This document shows positions 33,626 through 42,285 of a stretch of 64,000 nucleotides of DNA, piece after piece (position 1 is the first letter of the stretch; each line of letters opens with the position of its first letter). Below the pieces are notes generated by a model. The model ran no database searches and was not told the origin of the DNA. It saw only the letters and a list, made by a program, of their open reading frames with translations. The position numbers were made by a program, and so were the translations under genes. Source of the stretch: Thermorudis peleae. GTDB taxonomy: Bacteria; Chloroflexota; Chloroflexia; Thermomicrobiales; Thermomicrobiaceae. The stretch spans positions 1-64,000 of the forward strand of contig NZ_JQMP01000004.1 of the NCBI RefSeq assembly GCF_000744775.1. Reading direction: 5' to 3'.

Positions 33626-34839
33626 GCAAAACATTGCGGGATCTGCAACCACCACGGTTTGCAGCAATCCCACCTCGTCCTTTGCCGCTCGCTGGCATTG
33701 CTGGTAGCCGCGGCAAATCGACAACAGCGTGGTTACTGGCTGAAATGCTCAGCCTCGCCGGCTGGCGACTTGCGCTGTGGGTCTCAACCGGTGTGTACGT
33801 GCACGGGCAATGGCAAGCGGGGGAACTCCAACCATGGGCCGAGGCTCTGACAGCCTTGCAAAGTGGTCACCTTGATTTCGCAATTCAAGAACTCGAAGGT
33901 CCAGTGGTGAGTAGCGTTGGCCTTCCAGCCGCGCACTATATGCTCGCCGCTGTCACAACACTCTGCGGCAATAACGAAGAGTGTCTGCTCAGCCCAGAAG
34001 CACGACAGGTTGCTCACGCCTTGCCGATCATAGCGCAAGCAGTCCACCCGGCAGGATTTCTCGTTTTGAACGCAGACGATTATGCTGTCCTTGACCTTAC
34101 TCGAGAAACGCTTGCGACGCCTGTGCTTTTTGCGCTGCATCCCGAAAACCCTGCCTTACGGCGCCATCTGGAGCACGGTGGCTGGGGTGTATGGGTTGAT
34201 GACGGAGCTGTCATTTGCGGTACCGAAGAGGATTGCCAGTCCTTGTTTACCCTTTCAACGATTCCATTTACCTTGAGCGGTATGCTGACGTTCCAGGTAC
34301 AAAACGTCCTCTGTGCTACGGCACTCGCTCGCTGCCTCGATCTTCCAGTGGACGTTATCGCGCAAGCACTCCAGCAGTTCACGCCTGACCCGGCTCGTTT
34401 ACTCGGATCGTGTAATTTACTTCAGTATCATGGGGCGACGATTCTGTTTGATACGCCACAACACTCCTGGACACTTCGCGCACTCATCCGCGGGATTCGC
34501 CAACAACCACATCGTCGATCTGTCACCGTCAGTCATAGTTTCGCTGCCGTCACAGACGATGAACTCGAAGAAGTTGGACGGCTCCTCGGTCGACTTGGTG
34601 GCATGGTTCTCCTTACCAAGGATGACCTTCCCCCTGATCGTCTTGCGCGGCTGCAAGCTGGACTGTTGCAGAATGACATTCCACCGCTCTTACTTGCCTA
34701 CCCTGATCAGTCGGCAGCGATTCGCGCTGCATTGCAACGGCTTCAGCCAGGCGATCTCTGCCTGATTCTGCCTGACGACCCAACGCAAGCTTGGGAAATC
34801 CTGGCGCAGGCTACCGGCTCACGACTCAGTCCATGGTAG
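33622..34839 (+). CDS. Orphan Mur-ligase-like ATP-grasping ligase
   Basis: A 405-residue protein with the Mur ligase three-domain order. The P-loop is GSRGKST at residues 28-34, the central domain has LNADDYAVLDL, and the C-terminal domain has LFDTPQHSWTLRAL in the place of the usual D-Y-x-H-N-P-x-A-L. It is not MurC, D, E or F by context or sequence. Related stand-alone proteins (CapB/PgsB or cyanophycin-synthetase-like) add amino acids to polymers. The substrate here is unknown. It is translationally coupled to rdgB and followed by a PHP phosphoesterase. Confidence 0.7.
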   Translation: MSKTLRDLQPPRFAAIPPRPLPLAGIAGSRGKSTTAWLLAEMLSLAGWRLALWVSTGVYVHGQWQAGELQPWAEALTALQSGHLDFAIQELEGPVVSSVGLPAAHYMLAAVTTLCGNNEECLLSPEARQVAHALPIIAQAVHPAGFLVLNADDYAVLDLTRETLATPVLFALHPENPALRRHLEHGGWGVWVDDGAVICGTEEDCQSLFTLSTIPFTLSGMLTFQVQNVLCATALARCLDLPVDVIAQALQQFTPDPARLLGSCNLLQYHGATILFDTPQHSWTLRALIRGIRQQPHRRSVTVSHSFAAVTDDELEEVGRLLGRLGGMVLLTKDDLPPDRLARLQAGLLQNDIPPLLLAYPDQSAAIRAALQRLQPGDLCLILPDDPTQAWEILAQATGSRLSPW

Positions 34840-34857
34840 GCTTAGCCGCAAGTAACC

Positions 34858-35553
34858 ATGTGGGATGGAGCGGGAGGGCAATCCGTGGTATACGATTTTC
34901 ACCTGCACACGTTTTATAGCGATGGAGAGCTTTCACCAGTTGAGCTTGTGCGACGAGCTGTCGAGCGTGGCTACACCGCTTTGGCGATTACCGACCACGC
35001 TGGCGTTGGCGGCGTGCATGAGCTTATCCGGCGTCTCCAGGCAGACCGAGAAATTATTGAGCGATACTGGCCAATTAAAGTCGTGATTGGTGTTGAACTC
35101 ACCCACCTCCCGCCCGAGAGCATTTTCGAAGCAGCGAATCTGGCTCGCGAGGCGGGCGCTGAACTGATCGTGTTGCATGGCGAAACGCCTGTTGAACCAG
35201 TCTTGCCGGGGACCGTCCACGCTGGGATTGTGAGCGGCGTCGTTGACCTGATTGGCCACCCCGGACTCATTGGCGAAGAAGAAGCTCGGCTTGCTCGGGA
35301 ATACGATGTGTTTTTTGAGCTTTCAGCCCGCCGAGGTCACTCGCTCACGAACGGTCATGTTGCCAAACTCGCCCAGGCCTATGGGGTCAAACTTGTCGTC
35401 AACAGTGACGGGCATAGTCCAGACGATCTGCTCACTGCTGACTTTCAGCGTCTCGTTGCTCGCGGTGCGGGTGTGCCGGAAAGCCTCTTAGCCGATGTGC
35501 TTACGAACTGGCCTGAGGAGTTGCTCCAACGCGCTCTGAGTCGCCGCCAGTAA
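34858..35553 (+). CDS. PHP domain phosphoesterase
   Basis: A 231-residue protein with the PHP metal-binding set: DFHLHTFYSDGELSP at the N-terminus, ALAITDHAGVGG, VIGVELTHLP, ELIVLHGETP, and the late NSDGHSPDDL. It lies 18 bp after the Mur-ligase-like gene. The family includes histidinol-phosphate and other small phosphoesterases. No histidine genes are near, so the substrate is open. Confidence 0.85.
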   Translation: MWDGAGGQSVVYDFHLHTFYSDGELSPVELVRRAVERGYTALAITDHAGVGGVHELIRRLQADREIIERYWPIKVVIGVELTHLPPESIFEAANLAREAGAELIVLHGETPVEPVLPGTVHAGIVSGVVDLIGHPGLIGEEEARLAREYDVFFELSARRGHSLTNGHVAKLAQAYGVKLVVNSDGHSPDDLLTADFQRLVARGAGVPESLLADVLTNWPEELLQRALSRRQ

Positions 35554-35614
35554 AGGAGCGGCTTCAGGCTCGATGCCCGACCGCTTCGTCGCGCTGGCTC
35601 TTCGGAATGGCAGT

Positions 35615-35714
35615 GAAGTCCGCTGGCAGATGAGCTACTGGTCAGCATCGCCTCCTGACTTTCCGATCGCCATAATGGTCAAGAAGTCCGCTGGCTTATG
35701 AGCCAGCGGACTTC
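35615..35714. repeat. Perfect 14-bp hairpin and an upstream half copy
   Basis: GAAGTCCGCTGGCT (35683-35696) and AGCCAGCGGACTTC (35701-35714) form a perfect stem with a TATG loop between the convergent PHP and dnaE genes. A second GAAGTCCGCTGGC at 35615-35627 is followed by AGATGAGCT, a decayed copy of the loop and right arm. The stem could end transcription from both sides, although no T-run follows on either strand. Confidence 0.75.
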
Positions 35715-35745
35715 GTAGAGCGCGCATGAGAACGTCGAAGATGAA

Positions 35746-38700
35746 TCATCCTTTAGCAACGCGCGTCGTTTGCTCCGTTGGTTCACGATAACGCTGGATC
35801 TGCTCTACCCAGACCTCGTCTGGGCCAAGAAGCTGCTGCAGAGAATGCTGAAATTCTGGCGTCCAGGCAACACGAACTCCGGCCTCAAGAACGACCTCAC
35901 TATTTTTATTCTTGCTTCCACGGAGGGGAACGTGAATATACAACGTCTCATCACCGCTGAAGAGGGTGCATGCATCCCGCACTTGATGCATGGTAGCGAT
36001 ATCCTGGGCAAGTGATCCAGTCGCCGGCAAACGGATATGGACAATCGTGACTGTTTCAGGTTCTGGTGGTGTTGTTGCCGCCTCTTCGGGATTGAGCAAG
36101 CGGAGCGACAGACCGACCAATTGAAGCTGGTCATTGCGCATATCAACCCGAGCGGTAACACGGACCACCTTATCCTCCGTCAGCTCGGCTTTGACTTCAT
36201 CGTACAGATCAGGGAAGAGGACGAGTTCTATTGACCCTGAACGGTCTTCGAGCTGACAAACTGCCATGACGCGATCAGTCCGTGTCGCTCGACGCCGAAT
36301 GCTCGTCACGAGGGCAATCAGTTCAACAGTTTCACCAGCAAGTTCTTCATCAATTTGGGCAATCTGGGTGAGACCTTCGGCGCGGAGTTGCTCAGCAAAG
36401 CTATCCAACGGATGCGCACTGAAATAGACACCCATTAACTCTCGCTCCCAGGATAGCCAGGAAACGTTGACTTTCCGTGTATCTGCTCGTTGCTCGTCAA
36501 GCTGCTGTACCACAGGATCCTGGCCGCCTGGTAAGACCAACAAGTCAAACCCCATCTGCCCCTGTCGCCGGGCACGCTGCTGGCGTTGCGCAGCACTGAT
36601 TGCACTATCCAGCCGTGCAAGTAAAAGATCACGGTCGCCGAGTGAGTCGCAGGCGCCTGCGCGCACCAAGCTCTCAATCGTTCGTCGATTCACCACCGAC
36701 CAATCAACGGAGTGACAAAGCTCTTCAAAACTGGCGAACTGTTGTCCTGGCTGAGCATTGCGCGCGGCAATAATCGCCTCAACAGCTGCCTCACCGACGT
36801 TTTTGATCATGGCTAATCCAAAACGAATACCCCGTTGGCCATTGGGCAGCTCTTCGACGACGAAATTCGCTTGACTGCGGTTAATGTCCGGCGGCAGGAC
36901 AGGAATCCCAAGTTTTTCACATTCTGCCATCGCCGCAGCAATGCGTTTTACCGTACCGGCCGGATGGCTCGGGGCCAGACGCAACAATGCTGTCATGTAT
37001 TCGACTGGATAATTCGCTTTGAGATACGCAGTCTGATAGGAAAGATGGGCATAGCTAACCGCGTGGGCCTTGTTGAAAGCATAGCCAGCAAACGGCTCGA
37101 TCAACTCGAAGATCCGCTCGGCGTCTTCACGGCTATATCCCTTGGCGAGGGCACCGGAGATGAAGCGTTGTCGTTGCTCGGCCATGACCTCTGGAATCTT
37201 TTTGCCCATCGCCTTGCGCATGATGTCGGCTTCACCGAGCGTGTAGCCAGCGAACTTGCGGGCAATAAGCAAGACTTGATCCTGATAGACAATGACGCCA
37301 TAGGTTTCGTCAAGAATCTCCGCCAGGTCCTCGTGCGGATAGTTAATCGGCTCAAGTCCATGCTTGGCCCGGAGATACGTCGGAATATGCTGCATTGGGC
37401 CAGGCCGATAGAGTGCAACCATTGCTGCGAGTTCAGCGATTGACTGGGGGCGGAGTTCGCGGATGTACTTGCGCATGCCGGCGCTTTCAAGCTGGAAGAC
37501 GCCAAACGTCTCCCCCTTGCCGAGCAGGTCATAGGTTTTCGGATCGTTGTCAGGAAACTGTTTGGGGTCAAGTTCTCGGCCATGGAGTTCTTTGATGATT
37601 TTGACCGCCTCGCCAAGAATCGTCAGGTTAGCGAGACCGAGAAAATCCATCTTGAGCAGACCGATCTCGGCAACCGTCTCCATTGGCCACTGGGTTGTTG
37701 GGAGTGATCCTTCTTCACCCCGGGCCGGCCGCTGGAGGGGTACGTGCTCAACAAGGGGATCAGCCGAAATCACGACGCCGGCGGCGTGGGTTCCGGCATG
37801 GCGAGCAATCCCTTCCAGCTTGCGCGCATTATCAATCAGCTCACGCGACGCTGGATCGTGCTCATACAAATGGCGGAGTTCAGGGCTTTCAGCTAATGCT
37901 CGGTCAAGCGTCATGTGGGGGGTTGACGGAATCAGGCGGGCGATCCGGTCGACATCGCTATAGGCCCATCCCATCGCCCGTCCAACGTCGCGAATCGCAG
38001 CCTTGGCACCCATGGTCCCAAAGGTAATGATCTGCGCGACGTGTTCAGCGCCATATTTCGTTGCGACGTAATCGATCATTTCGGAGCGGCGGTTATCCGC
38101 AAAATCCATGTCAATATCAGGCATCTCCCGCCGTTCCGGATTGAGGAAACGCTCAAAGACCAACCGATTGCTCAGCGGATCGATGTCAGTAATACCAAGA
38201 GCGTAGAGGACGATACTCGCCGCAGCACTCCCGCGCACGCCGAAGGGGATTTGTTGCTTCCGAGCAAATTCGGCGAAGTCGCGAACAAGCAGGATGTAAT
38301 TCGCAAAACCAGTTTCGGTAATAACCTGCAGCTCATATTCAAGACGCTGACGCACTGATTCGGTGATTTCGGGATAGCGTCGCTGAATGCCCTCCCAGGC
38401 CAGCTTCCGCAGATACTCTTCAGGCGTCATCCCTTCAGGCACGCCAGGATTCGGCAAATGGAGACGGCCGAATTCCAGCGTGACGTCACAGCGCTCAGCA
38501 AGTCGCACGGTATTCTCGAGTGCTTCTGGCAACGCGCCAAATTGCTGCCACATTAATGCTGGCGGCTTGAAGTAGAGCTGGTCGGTATCCATGCGCATAC
38601 GCTTGGAATCAGACACGGTCGTGTTCGTTTGGATACAAACCAGCAGATCCTGAATGGCAGCATCTTCTTGGTTCAAGTAGTGGACGTCGTTCGTGACAAC

Positions 38701-39312
38701 GAGTGGCAAATCAAGCTCGCGAGCGAGTGTGACCAGTTTGGGGTTCACTCGTTGCTGTTCAGGGAGGCCATGGTCTTGCAACTCTATGTAGAAGCGGTCA
38801 CGCCCGAAAATCTCGCGCAAGGCGCGGGCAAGTCGATACGCTTCGTCATCATTGCCGGCAAGCAAGTTCGCGGCGAGGGGTCCACTGAGGCAGGCCGAAG
38901 TGGCAATGAGGCCATCACTGTGCGCTGCGAGCATTGAAAGGTCAATACGCGGCTTATAGTAGAAGCCTTCGAGGCTTGCTCGGGTGGCCAGCTTCAGCAG
39001 GTTGCGATATCCCTGCATGTTCTCGGCAAGCAGCAGTAAATGATATGACGACTTATCCTTTTCCTGCACGGAACGAGGAGCGAGATACGCCTCCATGCCA
39101 AGAATAGGATGAAGTCCGTGGGCTTTGGCCGCTTTGTACCATTCGATCAGGCCGTAGAGCACACCATGGTCGGTAATAGCAATATGCTCCATGCCGTACT
39201 CGCGGGCCCGCACCATATAGTCGTTGATGCGACCAAGACCGTCTAACAGTGAGTACTCCGTGTGCAGGTGCAGGTGGACAAATCGCTTGCCTGCATCTGC
39301 TGGCACCACCAT
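35746..39312 (-). CDS. dnaE: DNA polymerase III alpha subunit
   Basis: A replicative polymerase of 1188 residues. The N-terminal PHP domain opens with VHLHLHTEYSLLDGLGR. The palm aspartates are in PDIDMDFADNRR. The finger and beta-binding regions follow, and an OB-fold (IELIALVTSIRRR to VRVTARVDMRN) lies near the C-terminus. ATG at 39312 follows AAGGGG by 6 nt. The in-frame start at 39330 lacks such a site. It lacks the PolC-type exonuclease insertion, so it is a DnaE-type enzyme. Confidence 0.96.
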   Translation of the reverse strand: MVVPADAGKRFVHLHLHTEYSLLDGLGRINDYMVRAREYGMEHIAITDHGVLYGLIEWYKAAKAHGLHPILGMEAYLAPRSVQEKDKSSYHLLLLAENMQGYRNLLKLATRASLEGFYYKPRIDLSMLAAHSDGLIATSACLSGPLAANLLAGNDDEAYRLARALREIFGRDRFYIELQDHGLPEQQRVNPKLVTLARELDLPLVVTNDVHYLNQEDAAIQDLLVCIQTNTTVSDSKRMRMDTDQLYFKPPALMWQQFGALPEALENTVRLAERCDVTLEFGRLHLPNPGVPEGMTPEEYLRKLAWEGIQRRYPEITESVRQRLEYELQVITETGFANYILLVRDFAEFARKQQIPFGVRGSAAASIVLYALGITDIDPLSNRLVFERFLNPERREMPDIDMDFADNRRSEMIDYVATKYGAEHVAQIITFGTMGAKAAIRDVGRAMGWAYSDVDRIARLIPSTPHMTLDRALAESPELRHLYEHDPASRELIDNARKLEGIARHAGTHAAGVVISADPLVEHVPLQRPARGEEGSLPTTQWPMETVAEIGLLKMDFLGLANLTILGEAVKIIKELHGRELDPKQFPDNDPKTYDLLGKGETFGVFQLESAGMRKYIRELRPQSIAELAAMVALYRPGPMQHIPTYLRAKHGLEPINYPHEDLAEILDETYGVIVYQDQVLLIARKFAGYTLGEADIMRKAMGKKIPEVMAEQRQRFISGALAKGYSREDAERIFELIEPFAGYAFNKAHAVSYAHLSYQTAYLKANYPVEYMTALLRLAPSHPAGTVKRIAAAMAECEKLGIPVLPPDINRSQANFVVEELPNGQRGIRFGLAMIKNVGEAAVEAIIAARNAQPGQQFASFEELCHSVDWSVVNRRTIESLVRAGACDSLGDRDLLLARLDSAISAAQRQQRARRQGQMGFDLLVLPGGQDPVVQQLDEQRADTRKVNVSWLSWERELMGVYFSAHPLDSFAEQLRAEGLTQIAQIDEELAGETVELIALVTSIRRRATRTDRVMAVCQLEDRSGSIELVLFPDLYDEVKAELTEDKVVRVTARVDMRNDQLQLVGLSLRLLNPEEAATTPPEPETVTIVHIRLPATGSLAQDIATMHQVRDACTLFSGDETLYIHVPLRGSKNKNSEVVLEAGVRVAWTPEFQHSLQQLLGPDEVWVEQIQRYREPTEQTTRVAKG

Positions 39313-39366
39313 GCATGACCCCTTCCACAATCACATTCTTTGCAGTCAAGTGTACGCCTTGCCAGG

Positions 39367-39786
39367 CTAATTCGCGCTGGTCAATTCTCCGGTCAGCATC
39401 GGCCCCTGAAAGCCTACACGGCGCACCTGACGGACAAGTAACTGCAGCATTTGGCGAAAATCTTCGCGCACGCCTTCTGGCACATCGGCACTCTGGAGCA
39501 CGTCAACAACATCACGCAAGACTGGTTCATGCTCGAAAAGATGCTCAGCGCGCTGCGGGAGGAATCCTGCAGCAGCGAGCAGTTGGTCCCGCTCAGCTGG
39601 CGTGAGACGCAGCGCTTGGGCGAGGCGAATAACGGCCTCGCGGGTTGGCGCCCGTCGACCAGCCTCGAGCCGGCTGACGTAGCTGTGGTCAAATCCTGCA
39701 AGTTGCGCAAGGCGACTTTGCGAAACGCGAGCCGCCTCGCGGTACTCACGCAGCAGTGCAGCGAACGAGCGTGTCACCGTCTGCAT
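39367..39786 (-). CDS. XRE-family helix-turn-helix regulator
   Basis: A 139-residue protein. The HTH at residues 5-60 reads LLREYREAARVSQSRLAQLA, then HSYVSRLEAGRRAP. The C-terminal half is a helical domain without motifs I know. The ATG at 39786 is preceded by AAAGGTGAGG. The GTG at 39795 lies inside that ribosome binding site. Its own promoter spacer contains a perfect palindrome (39840-39851), suggesting autoregulation. It lies upstream of dnaE on the same strand, with 54 bp between. Confidence 0.88.
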   Translation of the reverse strand: MQTVTRSFAALLREYREAARVSQSRLAQLAGFDHSYVSRLEAGRRAPTREAVIRLAQALRLTPAERDQLLAAAGFLPQRAEHLFEHEPVLRDVVDVLQSADVPEGVREDFRQMLQLLVRQVRRVGFQGPMLTGELTSAN

Positions 39787-39833
39787 CGACCTCACCTTTC
39801 GCTACGAGCGAACCGTGCCCCTCTGACACCACT

Positions 39834-39862
39834 ATCGTAGCACGATCGTGCCAATAAGTCAA
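39834..39862 (-). promoter_or_regulatory. Promoter of the XRE gene with operator palindrome in the spacer
   Basis: On the minus strand TTGACT (39862-39857) and TACGAT (39839-39834) are separated by exactly 17 bp. The perfect 12-bp palindrome GCACGATCGTGC (39840-39851) fills the spacer next to the -10. Binding there would exclude RNA polymerase, so self-repression by the XRE protein is the natural reading. That is inference. Confidence 0.65.
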
Positions 39863-40383
39863 CCCTTGTCCTGTTTGTCCACAGTGTATTGCCTTCAAGG
39901 CACAATTTGCCGAAATATTCCGTGTCTGCGGGTATTACTTGCGCAATCGCCAAGCGAAGGGTATTGGCACCGTGGCAGTTTAGTGATGATCACGCGTACC
40001 TTGCTTTTTGCACGACACGAGAAGAAAACAAGCGCGTCGAAGTACAGAATAGCACGCGATTACGCACAGGAAATGTCCGTTATTCACAGACGCTAGGGAA
40101 TACGCGTGAGTTGTAGCGTGTTATTTGAATTATTGCGCAGGACTGAGAAGAAACGTGCGGAAACACTGGTGTGAGCACTGCGGACAAAACGTCGGGAAGG
40201 AGTAGACGGGATAAGCACAAACACAAGCAACAGAGAAGGTTGAAAGAACGCCAGCAGTCCAGAATAGGCAGTAGTCGTGGTCACCGATATCGCTACCCCA
40301 TTTGCGATGTTTCATATCACATGCACCACTCCACCCGGGCATGTGCGGCTGTGCTGCCGGATCGCAGAGGCGAGGGAAAACAG
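39863..40383. other. No gene seen
   Basis: This stretch lies between the XRE promoter and the cyclodeaminase-like gene. It has AT-richer patches and short frames without ribosome binding sites. I see no RNA gene or repeat. Confidence 0.45.
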
Positions 40384-40392
40384 TGTTATACT
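40384..40392 (+). promoter_or_regulatory. Putative extended -10 promoter of the cyclodeaminase-folD genes
   Basis: TG-T-TATACT at 40384-40392 fits an extended -10 element. No good -35 lies 17 bp upstream. The start codon at 40412 follows 19 nt later with AAGGA between, giving a short leader. Confidence 0.45.
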
Positions 40393-40411
40393 CCGGCGGG
40401 AAGGATTGGAG

Positions 40412-41029
40412 ATGGCTGAAGGTCCACCACTGACAGCATGGCCGATTGGCGAGTTATCAGCCCACATAGCAAAGCGCCAAACAGCACTCGGCGGAGGCGT
40501 TGCAGCGGCCATTGCAGCAAGTCTGGCAGCAGCCTTAGTCGAAAAGGTTGCACATGTTGAACAACGTCGGAATCAACTGAACGCCGCATTACTTGAGCAT
40601 CTGGCGAGTACCGCCGCATCAATCAGAGTTGAGGCATTACGATACGCGGAACAAGATGCTCAGTCCTTGCGTGTATTGCTCGGCGTGCTCCGTAAGCAGG
40701 CTGATCACCCTCCCGCGATTGCTCAAGCAGCCCATGCAGCGGTTGCTGCTCCGCTCGCTGTTGCCGAAGCGAGTGTGCTGATCCTGACACTGGGAGAAGC
40801 ACTGCGGCAATACAGCTCACCGTTTACACGCAGTGACGTGACGGCCGCTCTGGCTTTAGCCCATGCTGCTTTCGAAGCAGCTAAAGCGATGGTTGAAGCA
40901 AATCTTGCCCTTTTGAGCGACGAAGAGGCTGGTGCGATACGCGAGCGCTTGCAGGCACTCGGCAAACAGCGGGATGCAATCAGGGATCGTCAGTCAGTAC
41001 CGGAAGGTAACGCGAACGCGTTGGCATGA
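40412..41029 (+). CDS. Formiminotetrahydrofolate cyclodeaminase-like protein
   Basis: A 205-residue all-helical protein. AHIAKRQTALGGGVAAAIAASLAAALVEKV resembles the P-x-x-GGG-x-x-A-A opening of the FTCD cyclodeaminase family (FchA-like), with GGGVAAA at residues 25-31. ATG at 40412 has AAGGA 6 nt upstream. The in-frame extension to 40277 overlaps the promoter and is not needed. It precedes folD by 15 bp, which fits a folate one-carbon role. Some conserved residues of true cyclodeaminases may be missing, so activity is uncertain. Confidence 0.75.
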   Translation: MAEGPPLTAWPIGELSAHIAKRQTALGGGVAAAIAASLAAALVEKVAHVEQRRNQLNAALLEHLASTAASIRVEALRYAEQDAQSLRVLLGVLRKQADHPPAIAQAAHAAVAAPLAVAEASVLILTLGEALRQYSSPFTRSDVTAALALAHAAFEAAKAMVEANLALLSDEEAGAIRERLQALGKQRDAIRDRQSVPEGNANALA

Positions 41030-41044
41030 TGTGAAAGGGTAAGC

Positions 41045-41923
41045 ATGAGTGCAAGCCAACTCGATGGGAGACCAATTGCACGCAAAATAATCCAAGTGAT
41101 GCGAGAGGAATTTTCTGAATTAATCAAGCAAGGATTGACAATTGCTTTAGTTCATGCTGGTGATCCCTCAGCACTTGCCTATGCCCGCGCAATTACTCGG
41201 ACCTTTACCGCCTTGTCCATCGCTGTCGTCAGCACGCCCGTTGATGAACAGTGCTCACCGGATACCTTTATGCAATGCATTGAGCAACTGAACCATGACC
41301 CTGCGATTACGGCTGTACTCGTTCTTCAGCCGTTGCCGGCTCGCCTCCCGCGCGCATTACCCTCGCAGATCCTTTCCCCCCACAAAGACGTCGATGGGAT
41401 CACGCCCTTTCACCAGGGACAGCTGGCACTTGGCGAACCAACCATTATCCCAAGCACTCCTCTTGGTGCGCTTGCCCTTCTTCGTTCGTATGACATACCA
41501 CTACGCGGCCGACACGCAGTTGTCGTTGGACGAAGCACCACCGTTGGACGACCACTCAGTTTGCTGCTGCTGACCCAAGACGCAACCGTCACGGTCTGCC
41601 ACCGACAAACATCTAATCTTTCACAGATTACGCAGCAAGCTGACGTTTTGCTCGTTGCGGCTGGAGTCCCTAAGCTGATTACCCCTGAGCATATCCGAGA
41701 TGGAGCAGTCGTCGTTGACTTCGGCATCCATCCACATGGTCGTCACGTTGTTGGTGATGTCGACCCTGCAGTTGCACAACGAGCAGCTGCTCTCACCCCT
41801 GTTCCTGGCGGGACGGGTCCGCTTACGACCGTAGCGCTCGCTTACAATTTCTTCCGGCTTGCTGCATGGCAGCGAACTGGTTCGCTGCCGACGCATGATC
41901 GTCTTGCCTGGTTTATTCCGTAG
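41045..41923 (+). CDS. folD: Methylenetetrahydrofolate dehydrogenase/cyclohydrolase
   Basis: A 292-residue bifunctional enzyme interconverting 5,10-methylene- and 10-formyl-THF. It shows LDGRPIARKI, AVLVLQPLPARLPRALP, SPHKDVDGITPFHQGQL, the NADP-binding AVVVGRSTTVGRPLSLLL and PVPGGTGPLTTVAL. The catalytic Lys normally found in the early Y-x-x-x-K region is not obvious: the segment reads AYARAITRTFTALSI with no Lys at the usual spacing. It supplies formyl-THF for purine synthesis encoded about 12 kb away. Confidence 0.92.
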   Translation: MSASQLDGRPIARKIIQVMREEFSELIKQGLTIALVHAGDPSALAYARAITRTFTALSIAVVSTPVDEQCSPDTFMQCIEQLNHDPAITAVLVLQPLPARLPRALPSQILSPHKDVDGITPFHQGQLALGEPTIIPSTPLGALALLRSYDIPLRGRHAVVVGRSTTVGRPLSLLLLTQDATVTVCHRQTSNLSQITQQADVLLVAAGVPKLITPEHIRDGAVVVDFGIHPHGRHVVGDVDPAVAQRAAALTPVPGGTGPLTTVALAYNFFRLAAWQRTGSLPTHDRLAWFIP

Positions 41924-41985
41924 CGACTCCGGACGCCCACGGAGCACTGACGAGCAACCAGCATGAATAGCGAGAGAGACAAGCG

Positions 41986-42285
41986 ATGGATGAGTTTACT
42001 GCTTCACTGATTCGGGCATTTGCTTTCTGGTTGCCGGCTGGTACACTCGGCCCGTTCCTCGTAAGCTTGCGGACCCACGCTTCATTCCAGCAGGCCATCA
42101 TTGAGGCAACGCTGTTTGCGCTCTTCGGCTTACTCTTCTATCCAACGCTTCTCGCCATGTTGCTTGTTCGTTATGTTAAGCCAGTGCCCGTTGAACCCAT
42201 CGTCGGCGTCAGCTTTGTCCTCGCGACGTTCTCTGTCATTGGTCTCCGCCGCTATTGGCAATCATTGCAGCGTCCGCGTCGCTGA
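41986..42285 (+). CDS. Small membrane protein of unknown function
   Basis: A 99-residue protein with three hydrophobic segments: FAFWLPAGTLGPFLVSL, ATLFALFGLLFYPTLLAMLL and VGVSFVLATFSVIGL. It ends with a basic tail. It starts with ATG about 60 bp after folD and overlaps the 3' end of the convergent M50-like gene by 24 bp. I do not recognise the family. Confidence 0.6.
   Translation: MDEFTASLIRAFAFWLPAGTLGPFLVSLRTHASFQQAIIEATLFALFGLLFYPTLLAMLLVRYVKPVPVEPIVGVSFVLATFSVIGLRRYWQSLQRPRR

Noticed and set aside
40277-40411. N-terminal extension of the cyclodeaminase-like gene
   Set aside because: The extension overlaps an extended -10 promoter and lacks family similarity. ATG at 40412 has its own ribosome binding site.
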